DNA of 64,000 nt, taken from positions 62,001 through 126,000 of IMG/VR virus record IMGVR_UViG_3300048930_000242; one strand, written 5' to 3'. Shown here in pieces: positions 16,076 through 24,532 of the stretch (position 1 is its first letter; each line of letters opens with the position of its first letter). Origin of the DNA: a virus. The notes under the pieces are model-generated. The model made no database searches. It worked only from the letters and a program-made list of their open reading frames with translations, and had not been told where the DNA came from. Position numbers and translations under genes: made by a program.

Positions 16076-16254
16076 ATTATACCTTGAACTTCTTTTTGGT
16101 CAAGGAATATGGTATCACACCAGAAGAGTCCGAGAATATGCTTCCGTTCGAAAGAGAAATCTATATGGGACAGGCGATGAAGGACTTGGAAGCAAGAAGA
16201 AGAGCAGCAATCAATGCCGCCCGTGGCGGACAGTGGACTGAGTTAGGAGCGTAA
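16036..16254 (+). CDS. -1 frameshift extension of the gp26-type tail chaperone
   Basis: This frame has no good start of its own but is open across the 0-frame stop. After a -1 slip at 16036-16042 translation would add 70 residues beginning LISAFNDSIRAHYTLN, passing VKEYGITPEESENMLPFERE and ending QWTELGA, for a product near 316 residues. The extension is hydrophilic and helix-prone, like the T part of lambda gpG-T. The stop at 16252 lies 4 bp before the tape-measure start. Sequence support is strong; production of the fusion is inference. Confidence 0.8.
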   Translation, partial: FFLISAFNDSIRAHYTLNFFLVKEYGITPEESENMLPFEREIYMGQAMKDLEARRRAAINAARGGQWTELGA

Positions 16255-16258
16255 CTAA

Positions 16259-18748
16259 GTGGCCGAACAACAGCAAAACGACAAGTTCCGTAAAGAGGTC
16301 TTGGCTTATCTCAAGAAGCAAGATTACGGTTCTCAGCGCCTTGGCCCGTTCAAGTCGAATCAACAAGGCAATGAAGAACTTGCCAAAATCCTTATGGACC
16401 TTCAGGACAAGTCTTTTGAAGAGGACACTGAATCACTTGGAGTCCTGGGCAAGGAACTGTCCGAGAAACTCAAGGAGCTGAATGAATCCGCTCTGATGGG
16501 CGATGCCGCCTCTCAGGCCATTTTGCTGGATCAATTGACTGCCTACGAGAATATGATTCCTCTTCTTGAGGAAGGGAATGCCGCTCAGAAGCACGCTAAA
16601 GAGATGCTTGGAATGATGTATAAGGATTCCAAGGCGGCGATGAAACAGAACTCGAAGTTCTATAATCGACTTGTCGAGGGCGCGAAGTCCTTGATGCCGG
16701 CTGCATCCGGCTTCTTGACCGCAATGACCGCCAAGTCTCCAATTGCGGGTGCGATGGTGAACTTCGCCTTGGAGAAGTTCCAGGCCCGTCAGAGACAGAA
16801 AGAAGACGCCAAGGAGCAGGCGGTCAAGTCCTTGATGAAGACTTTTGGAGCGATGGGAACGGCGTCCAGTCCGACCTCTCCAATGCGTGTGCCAAGCGCT
16901 CCATCTACAAGTTACCAGGACCACACCAACGACCCTGAGTTCCAAGCCGGCATCGAGGAAGGCATCATTGAGGAACTTCAGAAGCTGAACACTCAGCAGA
17001 TGGAGGAGCTAAAGACCAAGCTGACCGAACTGTTCGATGTGAACGAAGAGGAACTCGACTCCATTGAGCGGATCGCTCAGTTCTTGGCTCCGATCGCCTC
17101 CGAAGAGGCCACAATGGAAGCCGAGCGCCAAATGGACGAGCAGACCAGAATCCTCCAGTCGATTGCGAAGAACACCGGAGAGGCCGCCGATCCTAAGAAG
17201 AAAGATGGCGCCGGTGGAATGTTGGCCAATCTGCTCGGCTTGGCCGACATGAAGGCCGCGTTTGACATGCTGAAGGGCGCCGGCCTGATGATGTTTGGGT
17301 ATGCCAAGAATCTGGCCAAGCTTTTCTCGAAGTGGGCTATCCCAATCACTCTGGCCGTGGGCATTGGCAAAGGCCTTTACGGTGGCATCAAGAAATGGAT
17401 GGACGGAGGCACATTTGCCGAGGCACTGGCGACCGGTCTTACCGATGCCGGAGATCTCCTCCTGGACATCTTCACATTTGGCTACGCCAACGAAGTGAAG
17501 AAATGGTTCTCCGAGAAAGGCACCGACATTCTCGATCCAATCTTCGAGGCCTATGATTCGATCACTCTCTTCATCTCGGATTCGATGACCACGATTGTCG
17601 AGACATTCCAGAAGCTGAAGAAGTCGATCGGAGGAATGATCACCGACGCCTCGGACATTATTGATGCCATCTCCGAAGGAGGTTTGGACGCCGGTTTCGC
17701 GAAGGCTCAGGAAGTTTACAATCGCCGAAACAATATTCCGCAAGTGAATGTTGCCGGAAACGCCGGAGTGGATTCTCTTGGGAGAGATTCGGCATTTGGG
17801 AAAGCCCACCAAGAGAGGATGGATCGGACCGGCAATCCAAAGTTGATGTCCGCTCGGAAGCGTCGTGAAATGAAGGCTCTTGAAGAGCAGAACCAGGCGG
17901 CCGCGCCTGCCTCGACTTCTCCAGCCAGAGTTCCATCTATAAAGGCGACGACTGCCGAAAAACAGCAAGCCATGTTTGACATCATGGAAGCATCCGAGAA
18001 AGTTGGGGTGAATCCAGAATACATGATGAAAATAACTAAGCAGGAATCTGGATTTGATCCGAAAGCGCAAAATCCAAAATCTTCGGCCGGAGGCCTATTC
18101 CAATTTTTGGATGCTACTTGGCTTGAAATGATGGACAAGAATGCGGCAAAGCATGGAATTGACACGAGTCAAATGTCCAGAGATCAAATTCTGGCCATGA
18201 AGAAAGATTCAAAAATCAACTCGTTAATGGGAGCCGAATTCGCCAAGCAGAATGAAAAGACCATTGGGTCTAGTGATATCGGAGATCTCTACCTTGCTCA
18301 TTTTGCCGGAGCTGGGGCAGCTAAGAAATTGATTTCTGGCGCCGATCCAAGAGAGGCGTTTGGGAAAAATTACAATGCAGTGATGCAGGCGAATCCGTAT
18401 ATCCAAGGACTTGATTCGACTGGAATCAGAAATTGGGCTGCCAATAAAATGGACGGCCCATCTTTGACCGCTCCCGTTATTGGGGCACCTGCGGCCGAAC
18501 TAGCAACCAACGTGACTCCAAAGGCGGAGGCCAATGTAAATGCTCTGGAAAGCGCGTCCACGAAGGTCAAGGCCGACGAGACGATTTCCAGAGCGAAGGT
18601 CGAGTCGAAGAACTCTCAGGTCAACATCCAGAACAACAAGATCGCTGGTGCGTCAAGCGGCGGTGGTCCTCCATCCGGAGGAACCGGTGCGAACTCTCCT
18701 CGTCACTTGGACCCAACAATCGAGAAGTTCTCTCCGTTGTTGACTTAA
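16259..18748 (+). CDS. Tape-measure protein fused to a lytic transglycosylase domain
   Basis: 829 residues with a GTG start at 16259, 4 bp after the frameshifted chaperone frame ends. Residues 1-300 are largely coiled and helical, with a hydrophobic segment at 150-170. Residues about 320-470 hold hydrophobic helices (MLKGAGLMMFGYAKNLAKLF, AIPITLAVGIGKGLYGGI, TGLTDAGDLLLDIFTFGY). Residues 580-690 form an SLT-type domain with ITKQESGFDPKAQNPKSSAGGLFQF, catalytic Glu near 596, and a later YLAHFAGAGAAKKL motif. T4 gp29 has no such enzyme. The domain would cut peptidoglycan during DNA entry. The last 120 residues are Ala/Lys- and Gly-rich. Confidence 0.82.
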   Translation: MAEQQQNDKFRKEVLAYLKKQDYGSQRLGPFKSNQQGNEELAKILMDLQDKSFEEDTESLGVLGKELSEKLKELNESALMGDAASQAILLDQLTAYENMIPLLEEGNAAQKHAKEMLGMMYKDSKAAMKQNSKFYNRLVEGAKSLMPAASGFLTAMTAKSPIAGAMVNFALEKFQARQRQKEDAKEQAVKSLMKTFGAMGTASSPTSPMRVPSAPSTSYQDHTNDPEFQAGIEEGIIEELQKLNTQQMEELKTKLTELFDVNEEELDSIERIAQFLAPIASEEATMEAERQMDEQTRILQSIAKNTGEAADPKKKDGAGGMLANLLGLADMKAAFDMLKGAGLMMFGYAKNLAKLFSKWAIPITLAVGIGKGLYGGIKKWMDGGTFAEALATGLTDAGDLLLDIFTFGYANEVKKWFSEKGTDILDPIFEAYDSITLFISDSMTTIVETFQKLKKSIGGMITDASDIIDAISEGGLDAGFAKAQEVYNRRNNIPQVNVAGNAGVDSLGRDSAFGKAHQERMDRTGNPKLMSARKRREMKALEEQNQAAAPASTSPARVPSIKATTAEKQQAMFDIMEASEKVGVNPEYMMKITKQESGFDPKAQNPKSSAGGLFQFLDATWLEMMDKNAAKHGIDTSQMSRDQILAMKKDSKINSLMGAEFAKQNEKTIGSSDIGDLYLAHFAGAGAAKKLISGADPREAFGKNYNAVMQANPYIQGLDSTGIRNWAANKMDGPSLTAPVIGAPAAELATNVTPKAEANVNALESASTKVKADETISRAKVESKNSQVNIQNNKIAGASSGGGPPSGGTGANSPRHLDPTIEKFSPLLT

Positions 18749-19134
18749 GTGTTCGGATCTTTCGGAAGACTCTTGACCTCAGAGATGATGTAGTCACAAG
18801 CAGCTCCGATCGTCCTGATGATCAGCGAGACCGCTCCGTAGAGAAGAGCGGTCCCGAAGCAGAGAATAGCGATCGGAGCACTCTTCAACAGGAACGCTGC
18901 CAGAAGAGTCAAGATCAAAAAGAAGTACTTCATCCCTATCGAGATCTTGTAGTGCTGGAAGAGATCTCGTGGGATCACTCGGACCTTGGTGAGGACTCCG
19001 CCGATCTTGGCGATCCTGAATGTGGCTCCGATGTCTCCAACATGTGGGGTGAGAGAAGTCTGGACATAATGCTCGGAGAACTGAACCCCGTCGATGACCA
19101 CGATTTCATTTGCCTTGTCGTGAACGATTTCCAT
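18745..19134 (-). CDS. Inner-membrane protein with two hydrophobic segments
   Basis: 129 residues. A soluble N-terminal beta region of about 65 residues is followed by two adjacent membrane segments (MKYFFLILTLLAAFLL and IAILCFGTALLYGAVSLII) and a short polar tail. It converges with the tape-measure gene, overlapping by 4 bp at the stops. Function unknown; the topology would suit an envelope protein made in the host. Confidence 0.55.
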   Translation of the reverse strand: MEIVHDKANEIVVIDGVQFSEHYVQTSLTPHVGDIGATFRIAKIGGVLTKVRVIPRDLFQHYKISIGMKYFFLILTLLAAFLLKSAPIAILCFGTALLYGAVSLIIRTIGAACDYIISEVKSLPKDPNT

Positions 19135-19145
19135 TGCGTCCTCTG

Positions 19146-19913
19146 TTAGTCGATGTAAAGGCGAGAGAGCGAACGAATGTCCACGATGGTCCCGGGCTCT
19201 TCTTCAGCTCGGCGGAAAAGCTCATCGATTGCCAGAGCGATCTCGTCGAACAGTCTTGGACTTGGAGTAAAGCCATAGCGGATGTACTTGCTTGTTCGCT
19301 TCAGTGTCGCCACCGGATATTCGAGTGCATTGATTCGGAGAGCCGAATTCAAGGCATCGGAGACCGAGAGAAGTCTGGTGTAGATTATCAATGGGCTGTC
19401 CGAAGAGACTGCGAACTGGCAGACCGTGAAATCAAACGAGTCGATCAGGTCGAAAATCGAGGAATAGAACCGCGGAGTGATCAGCTGAATCTTGATCTCT
19501 GGTTCGAATTCCTTGATTGTCTCACTTGGAATCATATTGGTGAGAGTTCCTTTCGGACAAACAAACGAAGTGACGAAGCCTCGCTCGGTCAGAAAGTTCT
19601 TGGCATTCTGGAATGCTTCGTCTCCAGTGAAGAAGATGTCATAGTCGTTTGGGGTCTTCCGACCGGAAGCCATCTCACGAGCGGCTCCTCCGCCGATGAA
19701 AAGACCTTTGACATTGCTGATCAAATCGATCACAATCGGAGGAATCTGAGAATAGTTGGCGACCAGAGTCACCGGCAGGTTGCTCTTAGTGAGCAGCTCT
19801 AGGTCTTCCGGAGTCGGCTTGGCCTTTCTGGAGAGATACCCAATATCAGAGAGCAGCGGATTCGGGTCACCGTAGGTCAAACGAAGGATTGGCTGGTTCA
19901 CGTGTTTCTCCAT
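19146..19913 (-). CDS. Nucleotidyltransferase-fold protein
   Basis: 255 residues. The motif LFIGGGAAREMASGRKTPNDYDIFF at about 70-95 is the GG..R(E/D)....P.D(Y/I)D(I/L)F pattern of the polymerase-beta-like nucleotidyltransferase superfamily, with the paired acidic residues D..D. FDLIDSFDFTVCQFAV near 165 would be the third strand. Similar proteins are scattered in large phages. Substrate is unknown; tRNA or small-molecule nucleotidylation are possibilities given the tRNA-rich genome. It lies downstream of gp32 beyond a terminator-like hairpin. Confidence 0.62.
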   Translation of the reverse strand: MEKHVNQPILRLTYGDPNPLLSDIGYLSRKAKPTPEDLELLTKSNLPVTLVANYSQIPPIVIDLISNVKGLFIGGGAAREMASGRKTPNDYDIFFTGDEAFQNAKNFLTERGFVTSFVCPKGTLTNMIPSETIKEFEPEIKIQLITPRFYSSIFDLIDSFDFTVCQFAVSSDSPLIIYTRLLSVSDALNSALRINALEYPVATLKRTSKYIRYGFTPSPRLFDEIALAIDELFRRAEEEPGTIVDIRSLSRLYID

Positions 19914-19923
19914 TATGTAATGC

Positions 19924-19947
19924 AGCGGCTAGGATCTCCTAGCCGCT
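19924..19947 (-). terminator. Perfect 11-bp hairpin after gp32
   Basis: AGCGGCTAGGA and TCCTAGCCGCT are perfect inverted arms separated by 2 nt. It sits just after the gp32 stop on the minus strand. There is no clear U-tract, so it may stabilise the very abundant gp32 mRNA instead of ending transcription. Confidence 0.55.
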
Positions 19948-19965
19948 TCTGTTCACTCACCGATG

Positions 19966-20868
19966 TTACTTGTTCGCCATTGCCTCGAACAAGGCCAATG
20001 GATCGTCTTCATCGGGAAGAGTAGCCGGAGCACTCGCCGGAGCGGCCTTCCGTGGTTCTTCGGAACGACCGGCCGAAGGAGCCGGCTCGGAGCGTTCGAC
20101 CGACTGACGCTGAGAAGGAGCGGCAGCGGCACCAGTCACCTGGTTCAACTTCGCCGTGAGCTCTTCCTTGGTCTTGTACTTGCTAGGAGCGGTGAACTCG
20201 TCCAGGTTGTGACACTGGCGCCAGATCTTCTCGATGAAGTCATCATCGCCCATCGCCGACGGAGCCTCGAACTTGGACTTGTCGTACTTGGTGTTACGAT
20301 CCTTGTCCTTGTAGATTCGGAGGTTGAAGTTGGCACCGCCCCATGGATCGAAGGCGTCGATGATCGGCTCGTCAGGGAACTCCGGCTTCTGAGCGGCCAT
20401 CAGCATGTTGAAGACCGTCGGACCGGACTTGAAGATTCGAACGGTGCCGTTGTCTTCCGGATTGGCCGGGTGCGAGATGACCAGGATGTTGTAGTAATAG
20501 GTCAGCTTGCGCTTCCGGTTCCTGGCGATCTGCTTGTCGGTCTCGAGACCGGTCGCCCAGAGACCAGAGTTGGCCTCGCAGACCGGGCACTCTTTGCCGA
20601 TGGTGGTCGGACATTCCTCGATGAACCACTTGCCGCCCGGACCTTGGAACCCGTGGGAGTAGGCCTGATTCCAGTGGAGGCTCTTGCCTTCTGCGGCCGG
20701 GAGGAACCTGATGATTGCGAAACCGGAACCCTTGTCGTCGACCTTCGGATAGAACATCCGAGCATCTTCGGTTCGGTCATAGGTCTTCTGGCCACCGAGA
20801 GCACCAGTCTGGACTCCGGATGCCACCTGAGATACACGCTTTCTTAGTTCTGAAATAGAGCTTGCCAT
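19966..20868 (-). CDS. 32: Single-stranded DNA-binding protein gp32
   Basis: 300 residues (T4 gp32 has 301). Order of parts: a short basic N-terminus (ISELRKRVSQV) for cooperativity, the OB core with WNQAYSHGFQG..WFIEECPTTIGKECPVCE, where His72, Cys86, Cys94 and Cys97 form the zinc site, and KLTYYYNILVISHP. The Ser/Ala/Pro-rich linker leads to the acidic tail LPDEDDPLALFEAMANK, which in T4 contacts gp59 and polymerase. It overlaps the gp59-like gene by 25 bp, as part of one replication operon. Confidence 0.93.
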   Translation of the reverse strand: MASSISELRKRVSQVASGVQTGALGGQKTYDRTEDARMFYPKVDDKGSGFAIIRFLPAAEGKSLHWNQAYSHGFQGPGGKWFIEECPTTIGKECPVCEANSGLWATGLETDKQIARNRKRKLTYYYNILVISHPANPEDNGTVRIFKSGPTVFNMLMAAQKPEFPDEPIIDAFDPWGGANFNLRIYKDKDRNTKYDKSKFEAPSAMGDDDFIEKIWRQCHNLDEFTAPSKYKTKEELTAKLNQVTGAAAAPSQRQSVERSEPAPSAGRSEEPRKAAPASAPATLPDEDDPLALFEAMANK

Positions 20869-21551
20869 TCGTCTTCTTCCTTTTGGTTAGCCTGTTGGGA
20901 TTTACCCTGATCGGCGTTGCTTAGAATTTGCTTTTGTCTCTGGACATCAATATGGCGTTGCGCCATCTGCGCTCCTTTCCGGACCAGAGACTCTCCGAGG
21001 AAGGACCTGTATCTATCCAAGATGTAAAGTGATTGCTTGAATCTGATGTTACATTGTACCATAAGAGTGGGCCACATGTCCAGTACTTCTATCACTGAGA
21101 TGATCATCTCAGGACACTTGAACCAGTAGTTGAAGATGGATGCATCCAGGTTGAACGGATTCAACCCCAGCCACTCAGTGACCTTGAGTTCACCATAGGC
21201 TAGCTGGTTACCGAGGACCATGACATCATCTCGGACGACCGCGTCGATGTTCGCCCAGTTAGTTCGAAGAGTCTCCGGAAGAGAAGGCTTGGAGGTAAGA
21301 AGATTGATCGCCGAGAGCGGAGCCCACTCCTCATCGGAGTAATGGATCTTCAGATGAACGAAGATCGCAATGGCATCTCCAACTGTCCGGCATTTCCGGC
21401 CAATGATGCCGAACACCGGATTCTTCGACTGAGGACCAGTGAGTGCTCCACGGACTCTGGCTTTCGACTCTCGGATGTCGTACTTTGAGCTTGGGTCAAA
21501 ATGGAGTTCGACCGCTCTGTAGGCTTGGTAGGCCTCTGGTCCGGTGATCAT
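20844..21551 (-). CDS. 59: DNA helicase loader gp59-like
   Basis: 235 residues (T4 gp59 has 217). Family landmarks: TGPEAYQAYRAVELHFDPSSKYDI at the start, a Lys/Arg-rich helix, and the C-terminal all-helical domain (LDASIFNYWFKCPEMIISVIEVLDMWP, LDRYRSFLGESLV). gp59 loads the gp41 helicase onto gp32-coated forks. In T4 it is also the neighbour of gp32. The 20-residue Gln/Lys-rich tail ending WQALFQN is an extra not seen in T4. Confidence 0.78.
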   Translation of the reverse strand: MITGPEAYQAYRAVELHFDPSSKYDIRESKARVRGALTGPQSKNPVFGIIGRKCRTVGDAIAIFVHLKIHYSDEEWAPLSAINLLTSKPSLPETLRTNWANIDAVVRDDVMVLGNQLAYGELKVTEWLGLNPFNLDASIFNYWFKCPEMIISVIEVLDMWPTLMVQCNIRFKQSLYILDRYRSFLGESLVRKGAQMAQRHIDVQRQKQILSNADQGKSQQANQKEEDEWQALFQN

Positions 21552-21560
21552 GTTTCATCC

Positions 21561-22580
21561 TTAAAGTGCTCTCATCAGAAGTCGCAAATATCTTGGGCCG
21601 GTGTCGGCTCCGGTGGTTCCACGGAATTGGAAATTTGCCTCATATTGCTTGTCTTTAACTTTGACCTTGCATTTGATATTGGCGTACTTTCTTTTGCCGG
21701 CCTCTGGATACACATACGAGTTTGCGTCGAGTCCGGAGATGCTTACCGGAATCTTTGAAGCTCCGATATTCAGCACGTTCACCGAGTTGGTTCTCTTCTT
21801 ATGCACGATCGTGACATGAGTTCCTAGAGATTGGCTGATGAGATTCTCGAGATTTGATTTCACTCTGGAGAATCTTCCTGGGTTAGAAGTAGCATCCGAG
21901 AGATATTCTGGTCCGAAGCCGGCCAATTTCTTTCCTTCAAATCCGAAGAACTCTCCAATGGCCTTTTTTGTGCTCGGACTCTTGAAGTACTGGAGCACTC
22001 CGGCATTGATGAGGTAATAGGACTCGGACATTTTCAGCGAGACATAAATCTTCTTGCCCTTTGAAGAAACCAAAGTAAGGTCGGTAAGAGTCTCTCCGGT
22101 AGAATTCTGGACGACCAGATTGTTGCCTTGCATCACCACGCCGCGCTTCTGATTCTTGGAGCCTTCGGCTTGAATCTTCCATTTCTCATCTTCGGAATTC
22201 GGCTTGAGTCCAATCTCGTCGACCATCGCCTTGATCACGTCTGGATGTGCAAACTCAATCTCGCCGCCGTTGAAATAGAACTCGAGGTCCTTGGCGAGTT
22301 GCTTCTCGAAGTCCAGGCCGCCGGCGCCTTTCGCCTTATGCGGCTTATAGATGATGTCGATGCCGTTCCATGAGGGCACAACGGTAACATCCATCGAAGA
22401 AGACTTCGACTTCTTGGCAACCGACTGGTGAGCAATCGACTCTTTTCGGAGGTACTCTTCAACGATTTTCTTGGCCGTCACTCGGTCCTTGGACTTGACC
22501 ACAATGTCCTTCTTCCGAAGCTCGACCACATCTCCAGGCTTCACCTTGTCCTTGAGGACATTCACCAACTCGATTGACAT
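21561..22580 (-). CDS. Late-promoter phage protein, possible nuclease-like fold
   Basis: 339 residues, preceded by the best T4-like late promoter of the window. The N-terminal 60 residues look like a small beta module (VKPGDVVELRKKDIVVKSKDR). In the middle, GGLDFEKQLAKDLEFYF followed by LTDLTLVSSKGKKIYVSLKMS has the spacing of E..D..xxK elements of PD-(D/E)XK proteins, but this is weak. The C-terminus is a beta domain ending GPRYLRLLMRAL. Late expression suggests a virion or head-maturation role. I do not recognise the family with confidence. Confidence 0.6.
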   Translation of the reverse strand: MSIELVNVLKDKVKPGDVVELRKKDIVVKSKDRVTAKKIVEEYLRKESIAHQSVAKKSKSSSMDVTVVPSWNGIDIIYKPHKAKGAGGLDFEKQLAKDLEFYFNGGEIEFAHPDVIKAMVDEIGLKPNSEDEKWKIQAEGSKNQKRGVVMQGNNLVVQNSTGETLTDLTLVSSKGKKIYVSLKMSESYYLINAGVLQYFKSPSTKKAIGEFFGFEGKKLAGFGPEYLSDATSNPGRFSRVKSNLENLISQSLGTHVTIVHKKRTNSVNVLNIGASKIPVSISGLDANSYVYPEAGKRKYANIKCKVKVKDKQYEANFQFRGTTGADTGPRYLRLLMRAL

Positions 22581-22610
22581 TACTCTCGCCTATTTTAGAC
22601 AGCCTACATC

Positions 22611-22618
22611 TATTTATG
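22611..22618 (-). promoter_or_regulatory. Late promoter, CATAAATA
   Basis: The minus strand reads CATAAATA, one base from the T4 late consensus TATAAATA, 31 bp before the 22580 start. Confidence 0.65.
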
Positions 22619-22673
22619 CCGGCGAGCTAGCCGTCCTTACCTAGGTTGACCACACGCTTCTCGAGTGATTTTC

Positions 22674-22943
22674 TTAACGCTTTTCACTTTGAACCTCCTT
22701 GAAGAATTCGGCAAGCATTTCTTTCTCTCGAGACTCCGGCTTCAAGAGCCGCATCTTGGTCGCCTCGAGGTGGAAAAGAGCCAGGATTTCCGGTGTGAGA
22801 TACTTCGGGATGTCGGTTTGCTCCAGTCCAAAGACCTCGGCCTCTTCAAGAGCCGACTCGAGCATCGTATGGCCGGTCTTCACATGTCGCTCATGGACCG
22901 CTCTGGAGTAGATTGTCGCTAGTCGCTTAAGGTTGCGCTTCAA
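22674..22943 (-). CDS. 33: Late transcription co-activator gp33-like
   Basis: 89 residues. From memory of T4 gp33, the C-terminal half lines up well: QTDIPKYLTPEILALFHLEATKMRLLKP here against the QFAKFIPSGIIEKIQSEAIDENLLRP type segment there, and the final residues LAEFF parallel the clamp-binding LDFLL tail. gp33 bridges RNA polymerase and the sliding clamp at late promoters. In T4 gene 33 is also just upstream of gene 59, which supports the call. It overlaps the lipoprotein gene by 17 bp. Confidence 0.75.
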   Translation of the reverse strand: MKRNLKRLATIYSRAVHERHVKTGHTMLESALEEAEVFGLEQTDIPKYLTPEILALFHLEATKMRLLKPESREKEMLAEFFKEVQSEKR

Positions 22944-23187
22944 CTTGGATCTCCTTCATTGGTGGCCTGGACTGATAGGCTTTCGCTCGGTACTCTATTT
23001 TCACGCCATTGGCGCAGAAGATGTAAAGCAAAACCGTATCGGCGTCCTTATAGCCGGTGTTGTAGATTGAGTAAAGGCCACCGTTCGAGGCGCAGATAGC
23101 TTCACCTTGTTTGACATGCCACGAATTGATGAAGTCTCCGGCGCAAGCTCCGAGGAAAAGCAGACAGAGGATCAGGAGAGCCTTCAT
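22927..23187 (-). CDS. Small predicted lipoprotein
   Basis: 86 residues with a signal peptide (MKALLILCLLFLGAC) and an LGAC lipobox, so Cys15 would be lipidated. The mature part has two further Cys that could pair. Phage lipoproteins of this size often act in superinfection exclusion, which is only a guess here. It overlaps the DHFR stop by 4 bp. Confidence 0.65.
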   Translation of the reverse strand: MKALLILCLLFLGACAGDFINSWHVKQGEAICASNGGLYSIYNTGYKDADTVLLYIFCANGVKIEYRAKAYQSRPPMKEIQVEAQP

Positions 23188-23729
23188 GTCATCCTCACAT
23201 ATTTCTCGTACTGGTAAGGGAACTCGTTGTCCTCATCGGCCGGAAAGAGATTCGACTGATCGACGCATTTGAACTGGAAGAGCGGAACCTCCCAGTAAGC
23301 GCTGTTGATGGCGAACGAGTGACGTGAGTGAATCTTGGTCCGGTAGATGGTGTTCACCAGTGGAACAAGCATGTCGAAGACCCTGGTGCCACCGATGACC
23401 CAGATAGACTTGTCGTTGTCGAAGGCGATTTCGTCCTTGAGGAACTCGATAGCCGCCTTCGGCCCCATCATGCACTGGTTGTTGACGTTACAGCACTTAT
23501 AGTCATCGCCGAACTTTCCGGAGATCGTCACCAAGTATCGACCTGGGAGACCGGTCTTCGGAAGAGTCTCTCGGGTTTTCCGGCCCATGACGAGGATTGG
23601 CATAGAAACACCGTCATGCCTCTCGCTGGTCAATCGCTTGAACCTGGCGAGGTCGGCCTTCTGTTTCCACGGAAGACCACCATTGACGCCAATGAGGTTG
23701 TCCAAGTCCGAGGCGAATATCAAGTTCAT
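23184..23729 (-). CDS. frd: Dihydrofolate reductase
   Basis: 181 residues from the ATG at 23729, chosen because GAGGAAAG lies just upstream; the frame is open further 5' but that part is not DHFR-like. Visible motifs: NLIFASDLDNLIGVNGGLPW (substrate loop), LARFKRLTSER, ILVMGRKTRETLP (NADPH site), GRYLVTIS and SIWVIGGTRVFDMLVP. It reduces dihydrofolate for thymidylate synthesis. It is in the replication operon with gp33, gp59 and gp32, like T4 frd. A good early promoter lies about 105 bp upstream. Confidence 0.93.
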   Translation of the reverse strand: MNLIFASDLDNLIGVNGGLPWKQKADLARFKRLTSERHDGVSMPILVMGRKTRETLPKTGLPGRYLVTISGKFGDDYKCCNVNNQCMMGPKAAIEFLKDEIAFDNDKSIWVIGGTRVFDMLVPLVNTIYRTKIHSRHSFAINSAYWEVPLFQFKCVDQSNLFPADEDNEFPYQYEKYVRMT

Positions 23730-23834
23730 GTCTTTCCTCTTTGGTCTTGTCTCTCTTGGCGAGAAGCCGCCAAGAGCTGAAGCTTCTCTTCTCTCCTTTC
23801 TAGGAGTATACTCTTGTCTGCAAGGTACTCTTTT

Positions 23835-23863
23835 ATTGTACCCTAGACGAGTGCTCTTGTCCA
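23835..23863 (-). promoter_or_regulatory. Early promoter of the DHFR-gp33-gp59-gp32 operon
   Basis: Minus strand: -35 TGGACA, 17-nt spacer, -10 TACAAT. An AT-rich tract with two copies of GTTACAA lies upstream of the -35. Confidence 0.65.
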
Positions 23864-23892
23864 GTAGAGAATTGTAACAAGTTGTAACAGCC

Positions 23893-24471
23893 TTAGGAGT
23901 TCCATTCCTCACGCAGATGGCCATTGATCATTCGAATAGCCTCTCGACGGTGCTTGCTCTTGAAGGTCTGATTCCAGCCTCGGCCGGTCTTCACGAGCGG
24001 CTTCATCAACTCGACCGGCATGACACCGACGTCGAATCCGTAGAGCGGGAAATACATCGATTTGCGACCTTCCGCTTCACGAGACCAGACAGTCCCGCCA
24101 AAGCGATCGATGTAGGTCTCCTTGAGCATCAGACCATGAAGGCCGTCGAAGACATACACTCTGCCGCGGAGCATAATGGTAAGAACCACGTGGCAGAAGT
24201 CTACGCAATTGTTGTTCCAGAAGTCTACCGTGTTCTTACGTTTTGGAGAGGAATTGATCATCTCAAGAGCTCTCTTGAAGTGCCGATCATGCTCGACATC
24301 GTCAAAAACTGTCAGGCCGATCACATTGAACGGAAGAGCCTTGGCGACCTCGACGGCGAAGAAAGCACATCCGCCGGAGTTCAAACACCAATTGAGTTCT
24401 GGGTTCCTCAAGATACCTTTGTGGAGAGCGATCAATTTCTCTTCCATTTCGGCTTCGGTCTTGATGATCAT
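23893..24471 (-). CDS. Putative papain-like cysteine-protease-fold protein
   Basis: 192 residues. NSGGCAFFAVEVAKALPF (Cys near 35) followed by VDFCHVVLTIMLRGRVYVFDGLHG (His near 94, Asp near 106) has the Cys-His-Asp order of papain/NlpC/transglutaminase-like proteins, including a phage family with a GGCAxFAxxL signature. Activity is not proven; the C-terminus is basic (FKSKHRREAIRMINGHL). The gene is expressed from its own early promoter. Confidence 0.55.
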   Translation of the reverse strand: MIIKTEAEMEEKLIALHKGILRNPELNWCLNSGGCAFFAVEVAKALPFNVIGLTVFDDVEHDRHFKRALEMINSSPKRKNTVDFWNNNCVDFCHVVLTIMLRGRVYVFDGLHGLMLKETYIDRFGGTVWSREAEGRKSMYFPLYGFDVGVMPVELMKPLVKTGRGWNQTFKSKHRREAIRMINGHLREEWNS

Positions 24472-24503
24472 CTTTGTGAACCATTGCGGTTGATGTTAGG
24501 TTG

Positions 24504-24532
24504 ATTCTAACACAATGAAACGTGGATGTACA
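24504..24532 (-). promoter_or_regulatory. Early promoter
   Basis: Minus strand: -35 TGTACA, 17-nt spacer, TGTGT then -10 TAGAAT; the upstream box GTTTACAATTCA is present. It drives the 23893-24471 gene. Confidence 0.7.

Noticed and set aside
17009-18070. A 353-codon minus-strand open frame
   Set aside because: Opposite the tape-measure/SLT gene; no start context and a His/Leu-rich product without domains.
19963-20847. A 294-codon plus-strand open frame
   Set aside because: Exact shadow of gp32 on the other strand.
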